In this document: positions 45,347 to 58,276 of the stretch, piece after piece
Numbering within the stretch: the stretch's first letter is position 1
Layout: each line of letters starts with the position of its first letter
Assembly: GCA_023055425.1 (NCBI GenBank)
Contig: JALGPY010000001.1
Span: 116,541,057 to 116,605,056 of the forward strand
DNA: 64,000 nt
DNA from: Linanthus parryae
Lineage: Eukaryota; Streptophyta; Magnoliopsida; Ericales; Polemoniaceae
Direction of reading: 5' to 3'
Notes under the pieces: generated by a model
Databases searched by the model: none
Told to the model about the DNA's origin: nothing
What the model saw: the letters and a program-made list of their open reading frames with translations, nothing else
Program-made: the position numbers and the translations under genes

Positions 45347-48043
45347 ACAGTTTGAAAACAATCAGTAAAAACTTAGTAAATACACACTACGACGTGTAAA
45401 GCAATGAGTCGCACACAAGCATAAGTTGAAATAAATCAAGATATTTTAAATAATTATAAGTAAAAGAGGGAATTTCTGAACAGTATACAAGTTATTTTGA
45501 ACTGATAACGATATTAAATCACGAGTAGACAATGCTTTTCAACTCATTTCATTTGATTGAGGCATATCCAGAGCCACAAACAACATCAACAGAGTAGTAA
45601 ACTTTCTTTCAAGTCCAATTAACCATTAATTTTAGCTGAGGCTTGTCCAGAGCCACCAGCAAGATCGATGTAGACAGAGGGATCACGAAGTAATCATAAA
45701 TGGTGCTTTCTAGGGTCTATCAAACCCTATTTCTCCCGAGCTTTGAGGGAGCCCATACGTCAATCCCTGCTCACAGTTCATAGCTAAAATGCCTTAAGTG
45801 TCAACTCCCCTATACCGTAGTGACCCCTACAAGTATAAGTAGCACTCTACAGCTCTACAAACCCCTTGGCAGCAATACATTGGTACATTTATCCCACAAG
45901 TGCTACTTACCACTGAGATGTTGCAAAAACCAAGATAAATAAAGTAAGTCTAGCACTCCAACGAAAACCCTCTCTCCTACGAGGCCGGTGTCAACAATCA
46001 CACATATAACGTACTCCTTACAACCAATTTATTGATCCATAAATCAATGCAACCCTACATGTCACTTTGTCATATATGTAACAAATGCACACATAATGAT
46101 GTTCCTTATCAAAATAAATCCAAAATAACACTTAGAATTTCAAAAACTGAAGTTCTCTAAAAACTGCGAAACTACAATTTTGGTCAGAGGAGTCAAACCC
46201 CTCACTGAGCTTTTCAGCTAACTCATTTCAAATATAATATTTTCAGGACTCAAGATTCAAGGTGATCGATAAGGACCGTAAGCAAGGAACTGTAGAGGGC
46301 TTGATTTGTATTATAGGCTAGACATGAATTATTCTTAAAGTTTCACTTAATTTTGTATCAATAGATGAATTCTTTGTAAAATAATAGTATGATTCAATAG
46401 AAGGTTTGTTGTGAATTAGTGGTGTCCTCTATCGTCTCACTTCCCAGGCTTTACGAATTATTATTAGAGGTTAATTGGAATGACCCAAATTTCTACAATT
46501 TTCATATTTTTTGGATTTTAAAAGACTGACCTATCTTTTCTATATTAGAGTTAGACCCATATGTTTTGGTCGCTTCCGCAATTTTTTTTAAGAATTTGGT
46601 CTACTCCAAGATTGTTTGAAATTCAAAACTTAAAAGCGTGATCACGACCACCAACTTCACAGTTTAACGTTAATTTAGTTAGGTCGAAATTAGGGGCCGT
46701 GACATCGTTGTCCAAAATTTACCAAATTTTAGAGAATCATCCATAACAATGAAACATAGCTGGATAAAAGTTGTATACTTTATCGTTTTATCCGGGTGTT
46801 TCTTAACTTCTTGTATGAGATCAAAGAAAATTCTTACAGTACATACTCAACATAGGTGGATGAACTATAGCTTGTGATAGGTTGAATGGAATGTGAAGTG
46901 CCTTGAAAAAGATGGGAGTGGCACCTCAAATAGGTGCAGGTGTTTGAGCTTCAAAGAATGACATTACAACTCTTTGAATACCACGCCTGTTTTTCTTTGA
47001 TTAGACGGGGTTAGCTGGAAGGTACCAATTTTAGTTTGCGGCTCAAACTGGTCAGTTCGGTACTACTTCTACCGTCCCAAATTTATAGTCCTCTATTTCT
47101 TTTATGGTTGTTCTAAATCATTTGTTCACCTTCTTTTTGTGTAGCTCTCAATATTGTAGTTTCTCTAAATTGTCTTCAAAAAAGTAATGTTTATATCATC
47201 AAACAGTTAAGAAGCCAGAGTATTCAAATAAAGCACTTGACAAAAGTTAGTAGGAGTGTAACTAAATGATTACATGTCTCTTTAAATAGTTAGAATCTCT
47301 AAAGGAGACCAAAATATTGGGATGGAGGAAGGCATGTTTATGCTCCAGAAAGCGAAACTTTGATGCATCAATATAGAGCATGGTTTCAGTAACATTTTGT
47401 GTTCATACACGTTTAAATAGTCATAAGTTTTGGATTAGGTAGAATTGGACTCCAAGGTAAAGCTAAAGATTACATAGCCATTGGTGAAATGAGAGTATAT
47501 AGGATTCTTCTCATGGAAACCCATTAGTGTTTTTAGTGTAGTACTGATACGGGTCAACCGTATCACATCTTTATTATTTAATTATTTATTTGTTTAGTAA
47601 GTATTAGTAATTAATAATTATTTATTTAATTATGATTATAATTTATTTAATTAGCTAGGTCGGGTTTTCTTTTCAACTGGCCCGTAAGAGTCTAGGGTTA
47701 TATTTAGTATTTCTATTTAAACAAGTTGTAATCTTCAGTTAATTTTATCAGATGAATTGAAAAGATAATTTCGTCGTTTGATCACATATTAGTTGATTAG
47801 AACATCGCGATAGGCTATAAGCTACTTGGGAGTTTTGTTGATTTCTCAGTAAATCGTCAACCTGATACCTTTGCGTATCGGGTACCTTGGTTTACTAATT
47901 CTTAATTAATGATGTCACATCTTTTATTTAGGGTGTTTCAATAGACTACAGTTATTTTTTATCAGTACTGTATGAAAATATAATGAAAATGAGTGTAGGT
48001 GAGAAACTGGCTGTTTCAAGTTTTACAAAAAGTAAACAAACCA

Positions 48044-48044
<1 letters not shown>
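45347..48044. other. Long non-genic stretch
   Basis: 2.7 kb without a recognisable gene. Around 47548-47920, GATACGGGTC..., TATTTAAAC..., TTGTAATC and the repeated words TCACATCTTT(A/T) at both ends hint at a decayed solo LTR, but LTR ends and duplication are not clear. Confidence 0.4.

Positions 48045-48127
<83 letters not shown>
48045..48127. repeat. (GT)n(AT)n microsatellite
   Basis: GT repeat 48045-48058, then AT repeat to 48127. The Tyr-Ile frame across it is an artefact. Confidence 0.95.
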
Positions 48128-48129
<2 letters not shown>

Positions 48130-48573
48130 AAAATTAAAACATATTTAGAAAAATAAAATAATATCACTCTTTGTCTGTTTATACGTGTCTCTCCCTTTTT
48201 TTAAACAATGTTATATTTTTTTTCTAAAAAAACATTGTTATCTTTTTTTAGGGACATACCAAACCAACATAAAAGGAGAAGCGTTTTTTTTTCCAGAATA
48301 CATAAAAAAGAGAAGTTACTGTCTATCTCAAAAGTGTGTAGTTGGTCTGTCTTGCTACTGCTAATTAGTATAACTAGCAAAATCAACATTATCGTATATG
48401 GTACTACCACTTTCCTTTGGCATCATTACAAGCATCTTAAACCCACTCTGCATGTCTTTGTCTCTTCAAATAGCTGATCAACAAGCTCCTCTTGCCACAC
48501 TATGAATCTTCAAATATCTCTATAGATAGAGTACTTGAAAGGCAAATTCAAAATAAGAAACATTAGAATTTTG

Positions 48574-48949
48574 ATGGGTCTTCCCGAAAATCAAAGCCCT
48601 CCTCAACTCTACTCTCAAGAAATCCAACTAAAGCTCTATCAAGCTTTCATATTTTCTATACCAATCCTCTTTGCCAAAATTTTGTTTCTTCTCTTCTATT
48701 TGTTCTATCTCAAGAGGAGATCTTTTCCCCTCTCTTCACCTCCACCAATAATTCCCATGGCTTTCGGGCATCCCACTTCTTTTGTAAATCTCTCTCTCTC
48801 TCTCTCTCTCTCTCATTTCATGGTCCTGATTTTATGCTTGCTTGTCTAATGGAAAGGTAACTCAGATGGGCATGAAAGGAGATCAGCTGAAACACAAGCT
48901 TCATCAAGTGTTGTTTGATGAAGATTAATTTGAGGGCAAAAGAATCACA
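48574..48949 (+). pseudogene. First two exons of a RING-H2 E3 ligase gene (RHA4A-like), broken
   Basis: Exon 1 (48574-48783) opens with a short leader, a single membrane segment (AFIFSIPILFAKILFLLFYL) and a basic stop-transfer YLKRR, then SSPPPIIP. This matches my memory of the N-terminus of plant RHA4A-type RING-H2 membrane ubiquitin ligases. A CT-rich intron (48784-48856) leads in phase to exon 2 (48857-48949; LKHKLHQVLFDED), where the family has a conserved segment before the RING. Exon 2 meets TAA at 48926-48928 and closes with donor GTAAGT at 48950. No RING exon follows in the window; the next 15 kb are nested transposons. Either a pseudogene, or I have the exon 2 frame wrong. Confidence 0.45.
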
Positions 48950-49084
48950 GTAAGTCCCTTTTTGATGATCTTTTCTATGACATTACACGTTACGAATTTA
49001 GTACTTACAATTCAGAAATACTGCAAAACGCGGCTTATAAATTTACTTTAAGTCTACTCCAACCTCATTCTACATGATTGATTA

Positions 49085-49240
49085 TCACTCTGTCCCAGTT
49101 CTTTGTCCCCAATTTTATTTTTACCACTATTTAATGTTACTTTGACCCGGTAATTTGAATAGTAAAATAATGTAATTTTTTTTATAATATTTTTATTATT
49201 TTGTAGAGTAAAAGTTGCTCAATAACATAGCGAAAGAATT
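49085..49240. mobile_element. Left half of a Stowaway-like MITE, interrupted by a LINE
   Basis: TCACTCTGTCCCAG at the start and AATTTGAATAGTAAAATAATGTAATTTTTT inside match the MITE at 40523-40779. The match stops near 49240, where the LINE leader begins. The other half is not in the window, as expected if the nested elements moved it outward. Confidence 0.65.
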
Positions 49241-49348
49241 AAAAGATTAGTGAGTCTCTCTCTAAGAGTGAAACCCTAAATTTCGCCGCAAACCCTAAAA
49301 CTCGCTGCAAACATTAAAACCCGCCGGAGATCTCTTTCAGCCGTCAAC

Positions 49349-50613
49349 ATGGCAGATTCGATTGCTGCGCAGTTTGAAGTCTCACTCACCTTGAGTCAAG
49401 AGAACGATCTGGTTGTGTTTGAAGACGACTATTGTGACGAAGCTGAGAAGGAATGCGAGATCTGTATGATTGGCCCATGGGAGGCTCGATAAACAGTTAT
49501 GCGATGAAACTGTTTTTCCGACGTATATGGAACAGTGGTGAGAAGGTTGATATCGTGGAAATCACGGAGGGTCTGTTTCTTTTCAAGTTTCCGGATGAGA
49601 ATGTGAAGCAACAGATAGTTGGGGGAGGTCCATGGGTTTTCGATGAACGAACCCTCGTCTGGAAAGAGTGGAAGCTTGGTGACCGATCAAAAACGTCGAA
49701 CTTGATACCTTAGATGTATGGGTACAGGTTTCTGATCTTCCAGTTCACATGATCAAACCTGAATCTGCTGCAAAAGCCACAAGTGTGATGGGGGAAGTTC
49801 TTGATACTGACCCGAACATCTCGTTTGGAGACAATGGCTCATACGTCCGATCTAGGGTTCAGATTTGGTTGATTGAACCTTTTCAAAGAGGTGCATATGT
49901 AAAAGTCAAGGAGGAAAAAGTCTGGATCGATTTCAGATACGAGAGGATACCGGATATCTGTGTTTGGTGTGGACGGATTAACCACAACAGTGGCGAGTGT
50001 GATGACAGAGATGATATGATCAATCTGGGTCTGAAACCTGGATACAGTCGCTGGCTCCTTTTCAAGCCCCCAGTGAAGAAGAAACTGAGCCCTAAGTCGC
50101 CAAAGAGTCCCAAGCCCTGCTACTGCACCGATGAATCCCTCAGGCGATGACAGAGAAGCTGAGTTTGAACAAGAACTCCCTGATCAGTCAGAGAAAAACC
50201 GGGGTAATGAACAAGCAGACGACCAAATGGACGAGGAAAGTCACCAATGCGGAAAAGTAGATGATGAAAACCACTCTGCTGAAAGCCTTGAAAGTACTGG
50301 TACTGCTACCACAAAAACAGTGATGGAACACTTACCCTCCCAAACGATGAAGGAAAAGAGAAAAGATGCAGCTATCATTACCCCGACCAAGTCCCCGTCT
50401 AAGGAGGTGGTGAATGGGAAGAAGTCGAAACGAGGTGACACTGTTAGAAATTTGGTGACATCTTTTAATGCAACTGGATGGATAAACAATGAGGATAGAG
50501 GACCCTCTACAACTTCCAACGCGAGATCGGCGGCGGCAGCGAGGCACAATGAATCTATTGAGTTGGAACGTGCGGGGATTGGGGAACCCCGACACGGTCC
50601 GAACATTACGTGA
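49349..50613 (+). pseudogene. LINE ORF1 (DUF4283 plus CCHC zinc knuckle)
   Basis: ORF1 encodes the RNA-binding protein of plant L1 elements. From ATG 49349 the frame passes into a DUF4283 region (MKLFFRRIWNSGEK, FLFKFPDE, GGGPWVFDERTLVW). It then runs through a zinc knuckle CVWCGRINHNSGEC (intact CX2CX4HX4C, about 49959-50000) and an acidic, Lys-rich tail. Frameshifts near 49475, 49705 and 50120 break it into four pieces. It overlaps the start of ORF2. Confidence 0.85.
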
Positions 50614-53260
50614 TGTTGTAAAACATCACACCCCTCAACTTATCTTTCTCATGGAGACAAAGTTGACTTCCAGTTACATGGAATATGTGAGAAAACAGAT
50701 TGGGTATGCAAGTTGCCATTATGTTGATGCGGTGGGGAAAAAAGGAGGGCTAGCGATCATGTGGAAAGACATGGTGAAAGTAACCCGCTATAGTTCCTCG
50801 CCACATCACATTGATGTTGCTATTGAAGAAGTTGTTTCAAAGAAGATCTGGCAGTTCACGGGTTTTTACGGCGACCCAGCTAGAGAAGAACGAAGGCATT
50901 CCTGGGAGCTACCCCGTAGACTAGCTCTTCAGCCGGATATCCCTTGGCTTGTTGCCGGGGATTTTAACGCTATTACGGCCATGTCAGAAAAAGAAGGTGG
51001 TGTTACCTTCAAATTCAGTCAGGTTACGGATTTTAATGAAGTCTTGCAAGAGCTCGAACTGTTTGACCTCGGGTTTGCAGGGAACCCGTACACTTGGTCG
51101 AATAGACATGCGGACGAAGCAAACATCCGCGAGAGGCTAGACCGTGCAGTGGGATTCAGGTGGTTGGACCGATACAGAGGCGAAAAAGTTACGCATCTCA
51201 TCGGACCCAACTCAGACCATTCACCAATCTTGGTGGAATGGGCACCGGCAGTGAACAAGAACAGAGGCAGGAGACGCTTCTTGTTTGAGAACATGTGGTG
51301 CCGCCACCATAATTTTCTTAAAGTGATCGAAGAGCACTGGGACTCATCTAGTGGGACTGATTTGCAAGATAAACTAAAGCATCTCTCTCTCAAACTCTCG
51401 GTTTGGGCAAGCAGGGAGTTCGGTAGTATCAAAAGGAAGAAAGAAGAGCTCACGAATAGAATTGGGTCACTTGAAGGCCAAACACAAACTGCGTACGTTA
51501 TATCGCAGATTCGTTTGCTGACTAGTGAACTCAATGAAATCATGGAACGCGAAGAAGTTATGTGCAAACAAAGGGCAAGGACGGATTGGCTACAACAAGG
51601 TGATAGAAACACGCGTTTTTTTCATTAAAAAGCTACGGTTAGAATGGCAAGAAATACAATTTCGAGTATCGAAGATGAAGCAGGTTTGTGGCACACGGAA
51701 GAAGCTGATATTGTTAACTGTTTGGAAAGGTACTTCGCTACCATCTTCACCACGACAGCCCCATCAATGGAAGAAATAGCACCGGTTTTGCACCACACGA
51801 CAGAGATGCTCTGCGTGGAGGATAGGCAGCTGCTTGAAGACGACTACACAGTCGAAGAAGTCAAGGCAGCCCTTTTTCAAATGGGGCCCGATAAATCTCC
51901 GGGAGTGGACGGTTTCACCGCGGGTTTTTATCAAAAACATTGGGATATTGTTGGTAATGACGTTACAAAGGTATGCCTTTTCGTTCTTAATGAGGGGAAT
52001 AGTGTTGAAAGTTTCAATTCCACCTTAATTGCTCTTATCCCGAAGACAAAACAACCTCGCAAAGCTAGTGATTTCCGCCCCATTAGTTTATGCAATGTTG
52101 TATACAAGTTTATCTCCAAATCTATTGCTAATCGCTTGAAAAAAGTCCTTCACAAGTTAATGGAAGAGAATCAGAGCGCTTTTGTCCCGGGGAGGTTGAT
52201 ATCGGACAACATACTCACGGCTTTTGATGTTATTCACTCCCTCAAAACCCAGAAAAAGGGTAAAGAGGGTTTTCTAGCTTTAAAAGTTGACATGAGTAAG
52301 GCTTATGACATATTGGAATGGAAAGTTCTGAGAGAGACGATGACGCACATGGGTTTTGGCCCTAAGTTTATCAATGCTATTATGAATTGTGTCTCCACGG
52401 TTTCCTACAGCTTCGTCAGGAATGGTGTTGTGGTGGGTAATGTTAAACCTGAGAGGGGATTAAGACAGGGGTGCCCGCTTTCCCCCTATCTTTTTCTCCT
52501 TTGCATTGAACTACTTTCTAGATCTGTTACTGCTGCGGTTGAGGAAGGAGAGCTCAGCGATGTCACGACTTCTAGGGGTGGACCAGAGGTCTCCCATCTA
52601 TTTTTTGCTGACGATAGTCTCTTTTTTACACAGGCTAATACGGAGGACATTGCAAAACTTATGGATATTATTAACATGTATGGCCGCGCCTCGGGTCAGC
52701 AGCTGAACCTTAGTAAGTCAGCCATTGTTTTCTCTTTAAACACAAATGCCGCTACAAGAGAAGAAATTCTAACCCAGTGTGGGGTAAACGAAGTTGCTCA
52801 ATATGATACTTATCTCGGTTTGCCTACGACAATGGGGAAGAAAAAATCCATCACTTTTGCTCACCTGATAGAAAGGCTGCTCTCCAAACTCAAGGGATGG
52901 AAGGAACGTACACTATCTGTTGGAGGTAAGGAAGTCCTCATCTGCGCAGTGGCCCAAGCTATTCCTACATATGCCATGTCTTGCTTCAAACTTCCCGATG
53001 GCACTTGTGATAGGATGGAGCAACTTATTAGACAATTCTGGTGGAGCAAAGCAGAAAAATAGAGAGGTATTTGTTGGGTTAGTTGAGAGAAAATTCAGCG
53101 TAGCAAAGAACGAGGAGGCCTAGCCTTCAAAGATCTCAAGTTATTCAATGATGTGATGCTAGCAAAGAAAATTTGGAGAATCTTGAGGTACCCAAACTCG
53201 TTACTTAGTAGAGTATTAAAGGCAAAATATTTCAAGAATGATCAATTTTTGCAGGCTAAG
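50549..53260 (+). pseudogene. LINE ORF2 (endonuclease-reverse transcriptase), three stops
   Basis: From ATG 50549 one frame carries an APE-type endonuclease (LLSWNVRGLG, METKL, VAGDFNAI, ERLDRAV, SDHSPI) and reverse transcriptase (DKSPGVDGF, RPISLCNV, AFVPGRLISDN, GLRQGCPLSP, FFADDS). Then comes the start of the C-terminal region (ERGGLAFKDLKLFN). TAA 51626-51628, TAG 53060-53062 and a TGA shortly after (at a usual Trp) interrupt an otherwise single frame. Few lesions in 2.7 kb suggest the copy is not very old. Truncated at 53260. Confidence 0.92.
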
Positions 53261-54208
53261 TGTGCACAAGAGATTCCGGCGGGGAGACCTCCGTGTACAC
53301 CGTATGTAGAAGATCAGAGATCGCACAGGAAGAGTGGGGTTGTGTGTAGGGAGAGAGTAAGGCAGTAGTAATGTCTGAGAGAGAGACAGAGGTTTGGCAG
53401 AGCTTCCGCGTATGGCAGGTGTGTTCTTCCTTTGTATGGAAAGGTTAACGTCCTATATATAGCAGGGAACGTGACCGTTGTAGTGTGGTTAATGCGCCCA
53501 TTGATGGCGGCTTAATTAGCTTAACCATAACGGCACGTTCGTCCGAATATATAGGGACCGTTACAGCACGTTGTGCGCGAATACCGGAACCGTTACGAGG
53601 TTGACCGGGTTTGACCGGATTGACCGGGTTTATGGAGCTCGTGCCATAAATCTCTCAAAACAGTTACTAAAGGTCGCGTGCGGGCTTGGCTCGCACGCGA
53701 CAGGACTTACTCTAGCCTCCAAACCACTAAGTCCCTACAAGTCCCGTGCAGTGGTATGCGAGGGCTCTGTCTCGCAGCCCCCACATGGATCAGCTCGGCT
53801 GGTGATCCAGTGTGTGTGGAGCACAATATGGTGTGCTGGATGGTTGCCACGTGGCCAGGATCTGTCAGCTCAGAAAGCACTATCTACATTAGCCCCCTTT
53901 CTGCGCGTGAAGACTCATAGCTGTATAGACTTCCATGCGCGGAAACCAACATACGCGTCGCTGCCACGCACCAATTCAAATACGGGTAAGTTCAGCCCCC
54001 GTGCGTGCCATTATGACCTAAAACCCCTAGAGTCGTGCCGTCTGGCCTTTAGGGTTTTAGGCGTGACGTCAGCTTGTCCTGTGATTGCGCGATTCGACGG
54101 TGACAGTTGCGATTCGACTACTGAAAGGACGCAACCTTTCATTGTTTTTGGATAAATACTTTGTATCCTCCATTGTTGCAAAGAATCACTTCTTTCTCTT
54201 AAAGTGAA
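53261..54208 (+). repeat. Putative 5' LTR of the plant-mobile-domain element
   Basis: LINE homology ends at 53260 and the next bases are TGTGCACAAG, a possible LTR start. TATA-like boxes occur at 53451-53460 (CCTATATATA) and 54148-54156 (GGATAAATA). A primer-site-like TGGTACCCGG lies at 54209-54218. The partner LTR would be outside the window, so this is an inference. Confidence 0.4.
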
Positions 54209-54218
54209 TGGTACCCGG
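54209..54218 (+). other. Possible primer-binding site
   Basis: TGGTACCCGG starts with the TGG that complements a tRNA CCA end. Which tRNA is not determined. Confidence 0.3.
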
Positions 54219-54609
54219 AGATCTTCGAGAGCAGATTCAGATAATCAATCACCAGTTCAGAACTGCAAATCGTCTTCTTCAATTGTGCATATCCAGGCAG
54301 GCTTCACGAAAACAAGGTTGGCCTTGTTCAATTTCGATTTAAAATACCAGTGTATGCTTTGAACTGTGTTGGATCTGCAAACTCATGAAACTTGTGAAGA
54401 AGCTTTGATCTTTGAACCCACTTTTGCTTTAGTCCTTCAATAATAAGAACTTCGGCTGTGGGGTTTTGAAATCACTGATAATGCAACCCTCTAATTTCTG
54501 CAATTGATACCAGAAACTGTTCATCTTTCTTTCCCATAGACCTTGAATCTCGAAATTCAAACTGAAGTGTAGCACCTTTCTCCCCCCTTTTTCTTGCTCT
54601 TCCGCAGGA

Positions 54610-56687
54610 ATGGCCAAGACAAAAGGAACCAGACCCGCCAAGGAAGATGAAGAGATACCCGATCTTCCGCAGGCTTTCTGGCGAAAAGCCCCCTATCTAG
54701 GTGGCAAAGATTTCTACCATGCGAGGGTTAAGGCGAAGAGAATGCCTACTCCTGTCCCAATTGAGGGATTGCTAACACTGACTCCCCCGGTTAACTCAGC
54801 CTTGCTCGAGTTAATTGGCTCCGAGGATGTGGTTCGATTAGGAATCGAAAACGGGTACTTCCCCTACACTGCGATTTCTACCCAAGCTTTTGTCCAGAAA
54901 TTGGACTACATGGACGAGTGGATTGACCATGTGTTGACCAATCATGCTGCGACTCTTGATGAAGTCGGCGTGTACTTCGCTGTTCGTGCTATGAAGGGTG
55001 CTGCCGTGAAGCTGGACCAGTCCATGCTTCTAGACCTTCTTTCCCGCTACTCGCCTGCGACTCACACATTCCACTTTGCTGAGTTCGTGGCTGCCCCTAC
55101 ACTCGAGGACGTGCATATGCTGTACGATCTTTCTCCCATGGGTGAAGTGGACCCTTTGAGTCATTTGAGGACGGCTGCGGAGATTGCTTTGTACACGCAG
55201 ATGGAGGAATGCCTATCGGAGGTAAAGAAAATCTCCACCCGGTGGACCACTACCAAGGCTCTTCCAAACTGGCAGTTGGTTGATACGTCCGCGAAGAACA
55301 CCTGGAACAAATGGTTGCAGTACTTCTTTCGAGATTACGCGAACAGCAGCATCACCAAGAAGCTTCTGAGTGAGAACCCAGAGGCCGAGAATTACGTGGA
55401 GGGTAAAGGCTATCACTTGACCCTTTGTGCTTTCCTCTGTGCATGGTTGTCAAGGTATTTGATTGACGGTCACCCACATGATGGGGTCTTTTACCACGTT
55501 CTGCCGCTTGCTGTGAGGCTCGCCCTCGGCCAGAGAGTCGCACTCGGACCCTTGGTCTTGGGCACGCTGTACTATAGGCTTGATCAGCTGGTCCTGGCCA
55601 TGAAAGAGTCGCGTGGTCGCCTCGATATACTGACTTTCGTCAACATTTCTTTCTTGACGATGTGGGTCTTCGAGCGATGGCCATCCTATGCTCCAACTGC
55701 TCTTAAACCCGACAAGTGGTGTCCCCCAGGCGAGACGGAGAAGCGTAACAGTGGCAGGGCTGCGAGGTGGTTCGGAGCAAACAATACCAAATGCGCTTGG
55801 ATTTTGATCTGTGACAAGCGGCGAGAGTTTACTGCCAGGCCTTATGCCACGCGCATCGAGAACGTGCGATGGTTTCCAAAGCTGTATCCCTCTAAGGGTG
55901 TCGTCTTCTCAGAAGAGCTTCTCTTTGAAGAGGCATCGCATTTCCATGAGCGCTATCGCGAGTTCTTTCGCTGGTGTCTACGAGGTTCCCTTCCTGCCCT
56001 CGCAGAGCATATTCGTGAGCTCGCGCCAAGGTATGAGAGGATTACCGTGGATGTTGACCCCACTCGAGTTTCTCCCCAGTTCGGCTTTGATGCAGTGGCA
56101 CCATCAATCTGGCCCCAGTCCATTATCAGAGGTTGCTATAAGCTCTTGCTAACAAAGCGCATTATTCACTTGCGAGTTTGGCATCATAGCTTAGCTTTGA
56201 CATTGCTTTAGGTTTGAAGCAAACTGATGTGGACTGGGTGGTTCGGATGCGCCTCACCTACCCCCAATCATTTGTGAGATCTCTGGAGATAGGGCCCTTC
56301 GACTGGAGGCTGTTTCTTACTGAAGCCATTTGGATTTTGGAGCAGCTGTCTGCGGCTACGCCTGCGACCGTCTCTGTCCAGAGTGCTGAATTGCTTTGTG
56401 GCATGTGCCAAAATCTCCTGACCAAAGTTCAAGGCAGGCTGGGTTTCAGATTTCTTATGAAAAGAGTTACCCTGATTCGCGCAGCCGTAACTTTGAAGCT
56501 CGGCCACCAGAACCTCGCAGCTGAGAAGCAGAAGGTGGAGCAGCAAAAGCAAAAGGTTGACGAAGCTCTGAAGCTCTATCATGAAATGAATGCCAGGTGC
56601 GAGCAACTGAAACAAGAAGTGGAGCAGGTAGAGAAGCTGAGCCATCAGTTCGCGCCCCATGATTCCTTGATCAAGAATTTGCTTTGA
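54610..56687 (+). CDS. Plant mobile domain (aminotransferase-like) protein, two exons
   Basis: Exons 54610-56131 and 56212-56687 join in phase across an 80-nt GT-AG intron (AGAG|GTTGCT, CTTTAG|GTTTG), giving 665 residues. The PMD signature is clear: RYSPATHTFHFAEF (residues about 147-160) followed by TLEDVHMLYDLSPMG. The rest of the domain runs to about residue 430. The exon 2 end is Lys/Glu/Gln-rich and probably coiled coil (residues about 600-650). PMD proteins include MAIN and MAIL1, nuclear factors needed for silencing and genome stability; many other copies are carried by transposons. A CAG acceptor-like site ends two bases before the ATG, so a leader intron is likely. No stop or shift is seen. 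Sitting between a putative LTR and a tandem array inside a LINE, it is more likely element-borne than a host gene. Confidence 0.8.
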
Positions 56688-58276
56688 CTTTTTTGAATTT
56701 TGAAAAATAGCAAGGGAATTAGCTGAAACATTAATGTAATGTTTGAAAACATTAATGTAATGTTGCTAGGGTTTCTCTCCCCTTTTTTTTTAACAACAAG
56801 AATCGACTTGCCCGTTTTGCCCTTTCCGGGATTTAATAGGATATCTCTGTGCATATCCAATTATGACATCAGCAATTGATACTCTGCTTGATTTTCGTGC
56901 TAATTTCTCGGAAGATAAGCACGCTTTCGTTGGGAAGTCCATCCGAATCATGACCATCCGTCATTTATTAGGATACGCAACTGAATCGTCGTAGCCTTTA
57001 GTAGGGTAATTGATCGTTACCGCTTTTCAATGTGTAAGTGATTGACCTTACCCTCTTTTCGAATTCTGCTGATTCATCTTAGCAACTGAAGAGTCTCCAC
57101 AAGGTCTATATAAACCCTGTCTTTGCCATTTGGGTTCTTCATCCCAAAAATGTGCTTTGCCGTGAGTCCTTACGACTGATGGCTTCAACGCTTGTTTTTC
57201 GTTGATTCATGGCAACTTCAAGTTGTGAATCCTGAGTTTGCGCTTTGTGCTATAGAAATAGTTTTCAAGATCCACTTTATGAGGCTTATTGCTCTTTATA
57301 ACCATCGTAAAGAAGATGGAGATGATGTCTCATGTGTGTTCGAAGAACTTTCTTCGTGTATTATGTTTGCAGGTCATGTTTCCGGCCGCCTCCCGGTGAG
57401 GTGCAGCGCCGAAGTGACCGTGCTAACGTCGCGTAATGAACGGCAAAATTCTCCTCCAGCATCCCTGGAGGAGGATTTCTTGCCTCTTCGTTCTTGAACT
57501 CAGGAGGCTCGTCAATGCCCTTGTCTATCATGACAAGGAACCCATCACCAGAGGAATGATTGCTTCCCCTGTTTTGCACGGCGGCATACGCCGGAACAGG
57601 AGGTTCCTCCGGTGCCTATCTTGATCAGACAGAGGCCTTTGTCAGCCCTTGGGGTCTTGGACGTACCGTTACCCAGATCTTGCCGCTAGGGACGTAGCGA
57701 ATGACGAGTTGATCTCTTCGCAGCAACATCCCTTTTGCTATAGATCTTTGGCCGCAGATCTGTGTATTGCATAGCCGGTGTTAGGACCGGTGGGTTCATC
57801 CTTTCTCAGTTAGGATTCCCTCGATGTGTTACTTCTCGCTTGTAAGCTACTTTTCGAATGTATTGTAAGCCATGTTGGCTGTGTAGTTAGATTTGAGCTT
57901 TTTCGCTTGTAAGCTGCTATCTAGACAGATAAATTGTAAGTCTTTTCGACTCATAACGATAAATAGTCTTTTGTATTATCTGCTGTTTTGTTACAACAAA
58001 ATACAATTTCGCGTGCGCTTCGGCATATTTCGCCTTGCATAATGCTATGTACACGTTTCGCATTTGCCATCTGCCATATGAATTCGCAGATGTTTCACTA
58101 GATCGTTCGAGATCGTATTTTCGCAGCTATGTCATATTGGTAGTTGGGCTTGTGATTAGCTTTCAGATTCACGTGCTATCATATCAGATAGACCTTTGTA
58201 GATCACTTAAGATCATTTTTCACAATATTGCTATCGCATTTGTATAATGTTGCGATCACCGCAGATAGGCTTGGAA
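56688..58276. other. 3' region of the plant-mobile-domain element
   Basis: No second gene supported. A duplicated AACATTAATGTAATGTT palindrome occurs at 56727-56743 and 56747-56763. Two inverted repeats stand out: CTCCTCCAGCATCCCTGGAGGAG (stem halves about 57450-57474) and CCTGTTTTG...CCGGAACAGG (about 57570-57602). From about 57835, GTAAGC and GATC-containing words begin to recur and lead into the regular array. Confidence 0.5.

Larger units (their letters stand above)
49240..53260 (+). mobile_element. L1-type LINE with full 5' end, interrupted at 53260
   Basis: A CT-rich leader (CTCTCTCTAAGAG) is followed by ORF1 and ORF2 in the usual order. The 3' end (rest of the zf-RVT region, UTR and poly(A)) is missing because homology stops at 53260, where a putative LTR element starts. 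Confidence 0.85.

Noticed and set aside
47548..47920. Solo LTR
   Set aside because: Leader-like AT-rich sequence and repeated TCACATCTTT words, but no convincing TG...CA ends plus 5-bp duplication. Kept only as a remark.
57361..57579. Minus-strand 72-codon frame with PPEFKNEEARNPPPGML
   Set aside because: It looked like a possible gag fragment, but there is no second motif, no homologous copy in the window, and it overlaps inverted repeats.
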